Position numbers and translations under genes: made by a program. Of a stretch of DNA of 64,000 nt, positions 34,701 through 46,400 are shown in pieces. The notes under the pieces were generated by a model. The model made no database searches. It saw nothing but the letters and a program-made list of their open reading frames with translations, and was not told where the DNA came from. This DNA comes from Telmatactis stephensoni (taxonomy: Eukaryota; Cnidaria; Anthozoa; Actiniaria; Isophelliidae): positions 62,001-126,000 of the forward strand of contig JALIZF010001364.1 of the NCBI GenBank assembly GCA_029948255.1. The letters are read 5' to 3'. Each line of letters opens with the position of its first letter. The first letter of the stretch is position 1.

Positions 34701-35273
34701 GCAGCATTTTCCCAATGAATACCCACAAAAATCCCATAGACTCACAATTTTTTCCCAAGAATTGGGAATCAAAAAATTCTCCTGTCAAGACGAACTTGTC
34801 AAATCAATATATAACTAAAGTTTGTTTTGACCATAGAGCCATTAAAGGTCACAAAAGACGTGTTTTGGGTGGAATAAAAGAGCTGTGTAAGCAATTAAAA
34901 AAGTAAGATCGTAAAACATCTAGTAAGCGCCAAAACGTGTTCAGTTGGCGGGCGTATTTGATGAGCAAGAAATGCTTCAAAAAAAGGAAAGAATTACCCA
35001 GACAGTGACTGAAAAATGTATGTATACTTAAAGATAATTTGACCTAGAATGAGATAATTAATAAATGGGCATGATATATATGGAATAAATCGACGTGACG
35101 AATGAAAAGAGTGATGACTTACTTCTAAAAGCGGCCACAATCTCCTCGTTGAAAAGCTCCTTTAATTTGCTTTCTATCGTTATGTCTTGCGTTTTTTGTG
35201 CTTCCGACTCCGCATTTGTTGACGTAGGACTAGTAGCGGCTGAATCCGATTTATCTGTTGCAGAAGTATCCAT
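31708..35273 (-). CDS. Unknown protein of divergent pair 1 (6 exons, intact frame)
   Basis: Not recognised as a named family. Exons by splice signal and phase: 35273-35123, 34017-33777, 33618-33402, 33002-32964, 32811-32746, 32151-31708. They sum to 1158 nt and 385 codons plus stop with every junction in phase, which argues strongly for a real gene. Residues 1-50 are Ser/Thr/Glu-rich. Exons 2-3 form a ~150-residue helical block (DLLHRDADAPIWSRVCLNYG; FTSPQMKAELREFASQIAPK). Exons 4-5 and early 6 are a Ser/Asp/Pro-rich linker. The last ~85 residues are basic and helical (VQQRQMIIKAVFGRVLNREE). It is divergently arranged with a transposase-like gene starting at 35549 and lies between two TTGGGAA-rich arrays. 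A DNA-binding accessory transposon protein is one possible role (inference only). The last intron but one holds a 509-bp foldback element. Confidence 0.6.
32209..32717. mobile_element. Foldback element in an intron of the minus gene
   Basis: Arms of about 230 bp start GATTAAC and contain gtacttcatgttacg, caccaaat and ggcttgaaaatat in both orientations. It lies entirely in the intron between exons 5 and 6 (32745-32152). No reading frame and no clear target duplication. Confidence 0.78.
33068..33209. mobile_element. Small MITE, 142 bp
   Basis: Near-perfect 40-bp inverted termini GGTG(A/G)ACACTAAATGGG...; ATGACTCAGATGGACCTCAT is shared by both arms. Located in the intron between exons 3 and 4 of the minus gene. 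Confidence 0.8.
34493..34784. mobile_element. MITE with TTCCCAATTCTTGGGAA termini
   Basis: Inverted arms of about 130 bp begin CAGTGG/CAGGAG, then GATTCCCAATTCTTGGGAAA, then gggatttttgtgggtattca. Its TTGGGAA/TTCCCAA palindromes resemble those filling the arrays at 30.5-31.2 and 39-41.2 kb. It lies in intron 1 of the minus gene (35122-34018). Confidence 0.75.
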
Positions 35274-35548
35274 ATTTGAGAGTATTTTCCCCAAAAACAC
35301 GACAGAAATTCCAACCAACGAACCAAACACTCCACGTGCAATCACCAAGACAAACTTTTACGCATGCGTTATCTGCTGACCATTGATCGTGGGCTCGAGG
35401 GAGACAGGAACCCCGACAAAAGGAGAGGTTTGCAGACTACTGATTGGCTCTAGATGTTTAGATTTTTAGCGGGAAAATCTTTTAGTGGAGGCGCCATTAT
35501 TTGACCGGCCTTGAACAAAACGAAAACTTATTTATTCCATCGAAATAT
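35274..35548. promoter_or_regulatory. Shared divergent promoter region, pair 1
   Basis: 275 bp between the two divergent start codons. Contains an E-box CACGTG (35333-35338), an inverted CCAAT box in tgATTGGct (35443-35447) and an E2F-like GCGGGAAA (about 35468). No TATA box placed convincingly. The 258-bp gap of pair 2 contains the same E-box and ATTGG words. Confidence 0.4.
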
Positions 35549-38500
35549 ATGTCAAATAGAGAGACTTTAACTTGGAAAAGGGTCGACGTTGTTAGCTGCA
35601 GATGTGATGATAAATCGTATAGACATGTTCATTGCCCTTGCTTTAAATGTGATGGCAAAGCAACAGATAGAAACACAGAGCTTCGACACTGGCATGAAGC
35701 AAATCAACTACAGACTGATCTTAATTCATTGGATAATGTTGTTGACTTCGAAGAACTAAACACAAGGGAAGACATTGTGGATGAGGACATTGAAGACTGT
35801 GATGATGTTGCAGACATTGAAGAACTAAACACAAGGGAAGACATTGCGGATGAGGACATTGAAGACTGTGAACAAAATCAAAATGCATTGCCAAGTTTTG
35901 ATTTACATATGGAGGATGAAGATGATAGTGTATTAAGCGACAATGATACTAATCCTTTAAAACAACTTGTTATCAAAGCAGTGCTAGATGCTCTTAAAAT
36001 CAAGTATGAAAGCGGTGCATCTGTTAAAACATTTACTGATGTTTTAGAGTATGGAAAAAATCTTTTGTTTACATCACTTAATCATGATGTTGACAAGGAT
36101 ATTTTACAAACAATGTGGCCTAAGAACTGGAATGAGGTGAAAAGTCTTTTGAGGGAAGAGGGATATGAAGATCCCAAGGAGTATTATATTTGCTTCTGCT
36201 CTGAGGAAAGGGAATTTAAGAGAAATGGTGAGACAACGAAACGAACAGTTCATTTAGGTACTTGGAGTATCATGAAAAGTCAAGATGATAAGTGTTCACA
36301 TTGTGGAAATGTTGGATCTATAAAGTTTCTGTACTTAGGGCTGGAAACAAAGGTCAAGAATTGGTTTAGAAGTCGAGAGCTTTCAAAGAAAATGCTGGCA
36401 CACTGGTTACAAAAGGACCACTGGCTTGGGTGTTCTGAAGATTACCACTTAAAAAATGAGATATGGGATGGAAAAAGATGGCATCAATTGCAGTGGTTTT
36501 GGGACCCTAACAGGACATTTGTCTTACCTACTCGCTGCACTCATTGTGGTGTTCCAATCAAGTCCAATGATATTATCAACTCACCTAATGGCGAGAGAGA
36601 ACATACTAAAATTGTACAATGTCCATTGTGCTTTGAACAGTTTGAATATTTTATAAAGCAGGCAAAGGGATCGCCTTTGAATATAGGACTTATTGGACAC
36701 TTTGATGGCTGGCAGCCATTTGGCTCCAGCTATAGAGGAATCAGGTTCATTTGAGGGTTCAATTGCAAATTTAAAGAAGTCTGACAGGTGTACAGTAGAG
36801 GAAGTCTATGTGGTGGGCTTTATACCTTGTTTTGAGATACCAAATATACCTAACAAGCTTGATCCATTCTTCAAGCCACTAATGGATGATTTGTGTGATG
36901 GCTTTATTGAGGGATACAAAATTCGTTACCATAATGATATCAAGGTTCCTGGGTATGAACTTGCTAAAGAGGAAGTAGTTAGAATTCTTCTGCTGGCATG
37001 GACTGCAGATCATCCTGGACAATGTGAAGCCAGCACGTTTTTTGAACCAGGGAAAATGTGCATGTAGACGTTGCAAGTTAGTTTGTCAGCATTTAGAAAA
37101 CAGCTCAAATAACCACTATTACTATGGACAGAACCAGTACCATTATCGCCATCCATGGGAAGAGAGGAACATTACTTCTGAACTCATAAACATTTTTGAC
37201 ATAGAGAATCGTTAGAAAACGAATGGCTTCAGAAAAAGGGTTTACTGAGAGTCAATTTTACACAATTATCTTTACCGTTTTAATCTTTTAAATGTTGTCA
37301 TAATCAGTTAACAAGAGTTTTAGAGGTTGGAATGATAGATAACAATTTGACCAACAATTAAGATCCTTTCCTTGGACCCACTTAGTTCAAAGATGGCAGA
37401 CTCCAAAGGAAATCGGAAAAAGACTGTAGAGGCATTGGCTATTGTAAAGCAGAAAGCTTTCAAAAGTTTTCATTTCCAATGGCAGAATTTATTATGCAAA
37501 GGCTATTATCTAACCCTGAAGAATTTGAAATTCTTTCAACTGGTATCAAGGTTAACTGAAAATACACTTTCACACTGGCAGAAATGGATGGACCAAGGAA
37601 CTGATTGAGCTGCATAAAAAGATAACATGGCGGTTAAATATCCAAGTAGAAGTGCAAGGCTGAGTATGTGCACAATATCTTTGCACACCTAATTCCATAT
37701 TCATCAGGACATACAAAATTTTTCGTCATCTGACAATGTATGGTGCGCGGTATTTGAACGGCGGTAAAAGAGTATGAAAAAAATCACATAATGGTAAGAA
37801 TATTGAAGTTACCTTTGCACACCTGGAAGCAATAAGAGAATATTTAGAAGCTGTTTGAGGATGCGAAAAGAGTATTTCTGAAGAGCCTGCTATTACTTAC
37901 AGGTTAGTACAAATGTGTGTTAAAGGAAAGGATAATAGGTCCAGTAACAGTTTCTAGTAATTATATCATCTAAATCCTAACAACCAACAAAAAACTAATA
38001 CCTTAGGTGTTTAGATTGAATGGCGCATAAACTTGAAATGACCAACAATGTTGCATTGTTTGTATTTTGAATTCTGTCCTTTCTTGTCACTGTAGCGCAA
38101 AGTTGTTTGTATTTTGGATGGGACTAGTCAGCGTAGTATTATGGATGCACTTTTATTTCTTACTAATTCTATTTCTTACAGAGAATTACAAGCTCAGTCA
38201 ATACTGCAAAATTACTAGCTGAAAACAATAAGACGCTCCTATTGGATCAACATCAAACATTAAGACTCTTAAAGATAATAAGCGTCACAAGATAGCTATG
38301 TTATTATTTGTTCCTGAATGCAAGGTACCTTGTGGTGTATATTGCACTAAGAAATGCTTCAAACCTGACGTCGGCTTTGATGATACTGTCTTAGCGTCTA
38401 ATGAAACTGTTGAAGTATTAGCTGATGGCACAGAAGTTGTTCTTCACTTTAAAGGATTTTGGTCTTCAAATTGATGAGAATTGTTATACTTTACTTGGAT

Positions 38501-38960
38501 ATGGAGTTTTATTCCTATATCGTCTCTTAGAAAGTGGGTGAATTGATACACAATACTGGAGTGGATTTGCTACAGTACTGTCCCAACCACTCCAAGAAAC
38601 AATCATTTTTACTATTGATAACATTTTGCGCAAAGTTATCCTTTATGATGATGCAAGTTTTACAGTTGTAGACTACATGCGACAACTTGGTCCAAAGGAA
38701 CTTACAGTACCTATTTTCCCAGAAAGGAATGACATGGTCTTATTCAGGGTGAAGAAATTGATGACATATGGTTTGGCCATGTACAAGCAGTTGACAGTAT
38801 TCAACAAAGCATTGAAGTGTACTTTTTTGTGCCAAGTCGAATCAATGAAAACACTTTTGTCAGAGAAAGACATGGTAGAGGTTCTAAGAACACAGTGAAG
38901 TGGAGTTCAGTCATTGGTATTGCTCAAGGCTACTGGAGAAACCAGTCATCTTGGATACGA
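35549..38960 (+). pseudogene. CACTA/Plavaka-like transposase, decayed
   Basis: Transposase-like gene of a type abundant in cnidarian genomes. From the ATG at 35549 the frame is open to 36754. It has an N-terminal Cys/His cluster (SCRCDDKSYRHVHCPCFKC), two near-identical 23-residue acidic repeats (EELNTREDI..DEDIEDC), further Cys pairs (CSHCG, CTHCG, CPLCF) and GHFDGWQPF, a plausible first catalytic Asp. The frame then shifts near 36720 and continues to about 37065 with LPNK-like IPNKLDPFFKPLMDDL and LLAWTADHPGQ, a plausible second Asp. A second shift near 37040 leads to CRRCKL and NNHYYYGQNQYHYRHPWEE, ending at 37215. Later C-terminal pieces are scattered at about 38540-38960 (ILYDDASF, DDIWFGHV in a shifted frame). 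At least three frame breaks make it non-functional as read. The superfamily call is from motif memory. Confidence 0.6.
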
Positions 38961-38974
38961 ACAGTAAGATAAAT

Positions 38975-39371
38975 AATGTAAGCGATATTTATTGGTATTT
39001 TAATGGGCACTGATCAAGAAAACAATCCAATATTATTGTTGGATATTTACTGGGAAATATTTCCCAATTGTTTAGAAGCAGCCTGTATTTTATTTGAAAC
39101 TGACATGATCAAGTAGACATTCCAATTTTTGAATATATACAGGGAAATATTTCTATTAATTATCTTATTTTACAATATTGGCATTTTTTGGAAACCCATC
39201 AAGTAGACAATCCCATTGAGGGGTGTTTAATGGGAAATATTTCCATTTGTTTCACAATATTGCTATTTTATTGGAGACTCACCAAGTGTACTATACGTTT
39301 GTAGGGTATTTAATGGGAAATATTCCCCATTTATACATATATTGGTATTTTACAATATTGGTATTTATATT
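38975..39371. repeat. Degenerate edge of the 84-bp array
   Basis: Diverged, irregularly spaced units with the same words as the main array (tattttaatgggaaatattt, acaatattgg, caagtagacaatccc). The gradient from diverged at this edge to uniform in the centre is typical of arrays homogenised by unequal exchange. Confidence 0.75.
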
Positions 39372-41136
39372 TTTACAATATTGGTATTTTATTGGGAAAT
39401 ACACAAGTATACAATCCCATAGTTGTGAATTTGATGGGAAATGTTTCCCATTCATTACACAATATTGGTATTTTATTGGGAAGTACACAAGTATACAATC
39501 CCATAGTTGGGTTTTTGATGGGAAATGTTTCCCATTTATTACACAATATTGGTATTTTATTGGGAAGTACACAAGTATACAATCCCATAGTTGTGAATTT
39601 AATGGGAAATGTTTCCCATTTATTACACAATATTGGTATTTTATTGGGAAGTACACAAGTATACAATCCCATAGTTGGGTTTTTGATGGGAAACATTTCC
39701 CATTTATTACACAATATTGGTATTTTATTGGGAAGTACACAAGTATACAATCCCATAGTTGTGAATTTAATGGGAAATGTTTCCCATTCATTACACAATA
39801 TTGGTATTTTATTGGGAAGTACACAAGTATACAATCCCATAGTTGTGAATTTAATGGGAAATGTTTCCCATTTATTACACAATATTGGTATTTTATTGGG
39901 AAGTACACAAGTATACAATCCCATAGTTGTGAATTTAATGGGAAATGTTTCCCATTTATTACACAATATTGGTATTTTATTGGGAAGTACACAAGTATAC
40001 AATCCCATAGTTGGGTTTTTGATGGGAAATGTTTCCCATTTATTACACAATATTGGTATTTTATTGGGAAGTACACAAGTATACAATCCCATAGTTGTGA
40101 ATTTAATGGGAAATGTTTCCCATTTATTACACAATATTGGTATTTTATTGGGAAGTACACAAGTATACAATCCCATAGTTGGGTTTTTGATGGGAAACAT
40201 TTCCCATTTATTACACAATATTGGTATTTTATTGGGAAGTACACAAGTATACAATCCCATAGTTGTGAATTTAATGGGAAATGTTTCCCATTTATTACAC
40301 AACATTGGTATTTTATTGGGAAGTACACAAGTATACAATCCCATAGTTGGGTTTTTGATGGGAAACATTTCCCATTTATTACACAATATTGGTATTTTAT
40401 TGGGAAGTACACAAGTATACAATCCCATAGTTGTGAATTTAATGGGAAATGTTTCCCATTTATTACACAATATTGGTATTTTATTGGGAAGTACACAAGT
40501 ATACAATCCCATAGTTGGGTTTTTGATGGGAAATGTTTCCCATTTATTACACAATATTGGTATTTTATTGGGAAGTACACAAGTATACAATCCCATAGTT
40601 GTGAATTTAATGGGAAATGTTTCCCATTTATTACACAATATTGGTATTTTATTGGGAAGTACACAAGTATACAATCCCATAGTTGGGTTTTTGATGGGAA
40701 ATGTTTCCCATTTATTACACAATATTGGTATTTTATTGGGAAGTACACAAGTATACAATCCCATAGTTGGGTTTTTGATGGGAAATGTTTCCCATTTATT
40801 ACACAATATTGGTATTTTATTGGGAAGTACACAAGTATACAATCCCATAGTTGTGAATTTAATGGGAAATGTTTCCCATTTATTACACAATATTGGTATT
40901 TTATTGGGAAGTACACAAGTATACAATCCCATAGTTGTGAATTTAATGGGAAATGTTTCCCATTTATTACACAATATTGGTATTTTATTGGGAAGTACAC
41001 AAGTATACAATCCCATAGTTGTGAATTTAATGGGAAATGTTTCCCATTTATTACACAATATTGGTATTTTATTGGGAAGTACACAAGTATACAATCCCAT
41101 AGTTGGGTGTTTAATGGGAAATGCCATTATTTTCCC
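39372..41136. repeat. 84-bp minisatellite, about 21 units
   Basis: Units of exactly 84 bp contain acaatattggtattttattg, ggaagtacacaagtatacaa, tcccatag and TGGGAAATGTTTCCCA (an inverted repeat). Two unit types differ at one block: type A (tgtgaatttaatggg) and type B (tgggtttttgatggg). Order from left: A B A B A A A B A B A B A B A B B A A A B. A few B units have aacatttccca in place of atgtttccca. Since 84 is a multiple of 3, very long repetitive open frames occur in several frames of both strands; they are not protein-coding evidence. The right edge runs into TTTCCCAA/TTGGGAA palindromes to about 41235. Confidence 0.97.
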
Positions 41137-41439
41137 AATTTTGGGAATACATGTTCACAATAGTTTCCCAATAATGGGAATATTTCCCAAGGAAAACACA
41201 AGATTGGATTATTGGGAATTCAAATTTTTGTCCTGTGAAATGGCGCCAATTCTCTGTATACATACTTTTCACTGAAACTTTATCACTTTCGTCAGTTCAA
41301 CTTGAGATAACTTTAGTACTTTTTCCCGCTTTTCTTCGGTACAAAATGTCTCCTAGACATTTTGAGTTCTGTGCTGTTTGATATTGTATTTTTCAAAGCA
41401 GCGGGCCAAAGCGGGCTCAGGTATCACTGTAAAAGCATA

Positions 41440-41710
41440 ATTTCTTAAAATAAGTAAACTGAAATCTTATTTTAAGTTCCCCAGATAAGTATCTCTCGAT
41501 ACTTATTGTAAGAGTGAAAAAGCCTAATTTTAAGAACTAAAAGTTTCTCATTTTAAGGACTAAAATGTCTTAAAATAAGTGAAAAAGCATCTTAAAATAA
41601 GTGAAAACCCATCTTAAAATAAAATGATTTTCACCTATTTTAAGACACTTTAGTTCTTAAAATGAGAAACTTTTATTCTTAAAAAGCATTAGAATTTTAA
41701 CTCTTAAATT
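41440..41710. repeat. AT-rich inverted and direct repeats (CTTAAAATAAGT)
   Basis: CTTAAAATAAG(T) occurs about five times and its complement at least twice, with a foldback pairing actaaaagtttctcatttta with its later complement near 41655-41685. Possibly a decayed foldback element. Confidence 0.6.
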
Positions 41711-43428
41711 AAGTATTTGTTGCCTGATATGTTAAAATATTGTAATGAATTACAATAACATTACAAGCAGCAATAACTGTATGTTATTACTCGTGCCCAG
41801 GCCTTTAGGCCGGGAACGAGTTATAAACTGCAAATGTTTTTTTTTCTTTTTTTTCGCTCTTCGTCTCGAGAATGCGGCATTCTTGCGCAACCAGTCACGT
41901 GTTACAGCTCCTGATTGGGTAAGAGCGTAAGAAACAATGCCCTTCATTCATCACCTTTGAGCGAGTGCGAACTGTTCAAAGCTAGTGAATGCCAGTCAGG
42001 AACTTTAGGAATGCAAGATGGCAGACAGCTCCAAAAACAGCTTTCAGAGACGGGCTTTTCCAGCAGCGAGACAATAAAAAATGGAGCTTTTAACTCGAGA
42101 TTTACCTAGACACTTATAAGAGCTTCAGAATGGGCTGTTATTTTGAGCTTGATCTCCAATACTTTGACCAAATATCGAGCTCTCAATGGAGTAGTTGAAA
42201 ATGAAACTCTCGCGACTCAGGGCAATTCCTTTGAGCTGGAAATCTACTTATTTCTCACCCTACATGATGCTAAATGAACGCATATAGAGGCAAGTCAATT
42301 ATATTTTTCATTTAAGCATTCAAGAGATCTTGAGAGGTTTTTGTATTGAATTGTAACACCGACATTCTGGCCAGACAATTCCGCATTTATATATTTTCAT
42401 GGAACCAAGGCTCTATTCAGTGACCTGATGCATTTGGTCACGTAATGGATAAAACATCTGAAACATGAACAAAAAAATACAAGATTTGTTATTGTGTCAA
42501 AAGTGTCGTTGTAGAAGTCTTTACAGCAAACAATTGAGATATATAGTGAAATAAAAAGTTGAATAAACTGGTATATTTTTGCATGTTGGAGATATCTAAT
42601 AAAGGCAAACACTAATAGCTGCTGACAGACAAATTGACTTATCAGATATTCTTTGAACAGGTCAAAAAAGGTCTTTATTATGTTACGGTTAAGTGAAGAA
42701 TGCGTGAAACGGCTCGGGGAAGAGTACGAACGGGGCCGGTCATTGAACCCTCTCCTAAAGGGGCTCCCAGGGCACGAGTGAACGCACGTGTGCGTCTAGT
42801 TGTACTTGAAATTGGCATAATAATTCAACTTGTTTCAAGAAGTAAATTGCATGGAAGAAATACTTTAAGTCAGTCGAACCACTCTTAAATAGAAGCTATC
42901 TTTAATGAACTTTAACCATATGAAATTACACAATTACAAAATATAATCTTTGGCATTATATGAAATACAACAACTTTCTGTCAACTGCTATACCTCAGGT
43001 GCGTGTCATAATAAATCTATCTTAATGAATTTTAACTATTTTAATATTATTAATAACAAAAGATCACAAAACCTTTAAAAAATATGGTCTTTGGCATTAC
43101 TATATATCAACTAAAACTCAACTTTCAGTCAATTCTTTACCACAACAACTTTTTCAAAATGCACTACGTACTTGAATGGCACATCTTATCTTTATGAATT
43201 TAAAACAGCAGATTATGCATGGTTCACTCTGAATGAAAGTAATATAACAACAAAAGCCCTAGTACTAGTAGTAAAATGGCTTGGCAACTAGGAAATTTGC
43301 CAGTGAACCCTGTCAAGTTGTATTAATTCAGGCAATTACACAACAATAAATGAATTAGAAGGTTAGAGGCAATGAAAGATTAACTAACAAATTGTGGTCC
43401 AGTCCCTGTCAGTTTCAATACATGTAGT
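41711..43428. other. Intergenic DNA, nothing recognised
   Basis: No credible exon, RNA gene or transposon end found. It separates the 84-bp array from the 3' end of the minus gene of pair 2. Confidence 0.35.
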
Positions 43429-46400
43429 TCATGTCTTAAAGATTTTATTTTCCAATTTCCTCAAAGCAATGGATTTTCTCTTTGGTTTAAGACCAATAAT
43501 ATGGCTTTGAATAAACTGCATCGCCAATTGGGATTCTTTCTCATAAGCTAGGTTGAAAAGAAAATATGTAGCCATTAAAATGATTAATGGTATTAGATAG
43601 TCCTCTGTGGACAGAGTAAATACTATGACTTTGTCAATGACCACATGAAACTGTGGCTTTTCATCTGAATCAGAATGAAACACTGTAAGAACAGGTGAGT
43701 TTCCTATGTTTTCCATTTTGAGGTACTTCTCAACATCAGTGGTATCCTCCTAGAATATAACACAAAGGGTATTATTGTTAGCAATAATAAGGTTAATAAA
43801 ACACAAGAATATTTATTATGACCACAAACCCATTAAGTGTAAAACTTAAATGACTAAAAAAAACACAAAAATTGAGGGAGGGCTACTACGTGACCCCCCA
43901 TTTTCTATATTGATTTCATGTTCCCAACTCAAAAACAATCGCCTACATAATGATTTATAGAAAAATTCGTTGATAAAAATTCGCGCGTTACCTTAATTCC
44001 ATATATAGCAATTCAAATTGATGGCATAATTCACAACAGAAAACGGAAACAAAGAACTAGTGAGATATAAGGGGCCATTCATTATTTATCAAAGGGGGGT
44101 GGGGCATGGGCGAGAAATTGCAAAATTTTTCTTTTTTAGCAGTGACGTCCTCTTCAATGAAAAGTCCACCATGAGTAACTCATCAGTTATTTCAAGACCT
44201 CCCTTTCTAGGGTCACTAAATTTTCAAGTCCCCCCATTTTCTAACCCAAGAGAATTACCATGAACTCTTTTAAGCTTAAACAAACAGTACTTCAGAGTTA
44301 TATACACTTAACCTGTAAAATATATTTTAGTGCATAAACTGAGATGATCACAAAAGAAAATGATAGAAATAAGGTCTACTAGTGTCTATTAAGTCACTCT
44401 ATTATTTCATGGACTAAGTGTATGCACTCTGATTTATTAAACAAATCAGTAAAATTTAATAAAAGTGAGAATTTTTTATCACTTACAGGAATAAGCACTA
44501 AAAATGGACGTCTTTTCAAATTGAAAACTTCGTGCATCTTTTCAATGCATGCTCCTGATTCCAAGTCTGAAAATTCAACACATTTCTTACAGTAAGCTTA
44601 TCTTGTAGCATATTTTATGAAGAAAAGTAAGAATATTGGTTATCTAATTAAGTCATATAAGAACTAGTCTTGTAACATAATTTAAGATGACAATGTCATA
44701 TTCACATTAAAATTTTGCTTCCTACCTTCATCTTCATCTTCAACAAAACATTTTTTAATATTGTCAAAGTTGGATTTCATTTCTTCAATGTTAGTAGAAA
44801 GGCCATCCTCCTTTAGAAGTAACAGTAATTCATTAGGGTTTTCCGATTTACGGGCTTAAAGGCCGTTTTGGCATTAATAGTGCCAGCAATAGTACCAGCC
44901 TGTTGTATATGATTGTAACTATTATTTTTCGAATTTCGAAGTATTGTTTCTATAAAAAAGCAACGCATTTTACAAGTTAATGTACGAATTGTAATAATTT
45001 GTTATAAATACAAGTTTTTAAAAAGCTATTGCCGAGAAATCATTTCGGATAAGCGTTCATCACGTTAGACTAACCCTGAAACATCACATTGATGATGTTT
45101 ATAATTTACATAACATTTACTAGTCAGAAAAGCTTTTTTCGTTTTTACAAGCTTTCAAAAATTTTACTATATGAATAAATAGCTCTCTGAACATTTTTAT
45201 TGGCCAGAAACTACTAACTCTTGGCTTTCAAATCGATCGACGTACTGGCTTTTGTACCGTGCGTTTGGGTGTACTGAATGAAATTAAAGGAAGTGACAAT
45301 CCATGGACAATCACAAAATTTATAATTATAACTGTTTGATTGTAATATTTCACTGCGGACTGTATATATCTCAGTTAGTATCTTGCACAGAGAAAAATAA
45401 TTTATTTTCGAACTCTTGGTTTTCTTGGATCTCTTGTGCCTTGTGCGCACAGTAATGGTGAGTTAGCATCAAGGGCCGACTATTTGAACAGTGTTTACTT
45501 CTTAGGGGGTGTTTACATGATACTAGGATCATCCTAGCACTAGAATCATCCTAGCAGGCGAACCAACTTTTACGTTTAGTTGACATGCCCAAAGCAACTC
45601 GAAGCAGAGTTCAAAGAAATGAGTGATTGCTCGTCCTAGGTCACCCGAACTACCACAGTGGCATTAGCGTTTCCTAACCCTTGTTGGGCGAAGTATCTCT
45701 CCTTTTTCCGTGTACATGACCGAAACATACTCCTAATGCTAGGATATTCCTACCGGCGAGACAGGATGATCCGGTAGGATGATCCAAGTACCCGAAGAGA
45801 AAACACAAATAAACCAAAGTTAATTTAGTAGAATGATCCTCCTACCCGAAGCGAACACACAAATTTCCATGTAAGCAGAATGCAGTAAACGTACAGCAGG
45901 AAGGATGATTCGCCTGCTAGGAGGTAAACACCCCCTTAAGCAGACTCTCTCGACTCATCACAGAAAGAACTCGCAGCGATCATTTTTATTTGTCTATGAA
46001 CAATAGATTTTATTTCTAACGGGTACTCCTTAGCTCGCTGCGAGTGCTGAGGTAAAAAGGTACATTGATTGGCCGATCACACCCAAGTACTCGGGTTGGC
46101 TTAAGCTTCACCCAGTGTACGGGAAACGGCAGAGGGCAGACTTTTTTCGCATTTGTCGTTGGCGTTTGAACGCGAAGATAAGTCATGCAACAAGACCGAA
46201 AAGAAGTATGAGTAGTAGCAAAACTTTCTTTTCTGCTTTGGTAAGTGAAGTTCTTTAGAGTATAAGGTAAGAGCAATATTTAAGCCGAATTTAATGAGTA
46301 ATCGTGTGGGATTTTTGTGGTTTTATAACTTTAGTGATTTCTTCCCATACTCCCTTTCGGGTGAGTTGCATAGGCTTGATACTTACAATATTTATTGAAA

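Noticed and set aside
30640..41136. CRISPR-like arrays
   Set aside because: The repeats have no unique spacers, the units are contiguous, and the genome is animal-like with introns.
39223..41275. Very long open frames (up to about 640 codons) on both strands with 28-residue repeats
   Set aside because: They arise because the 84-bp repeat unit is a multiple of three and lacks stops in several frames at once. Multiple frames on both strands are open simultaneously, with no start context or splice signals.
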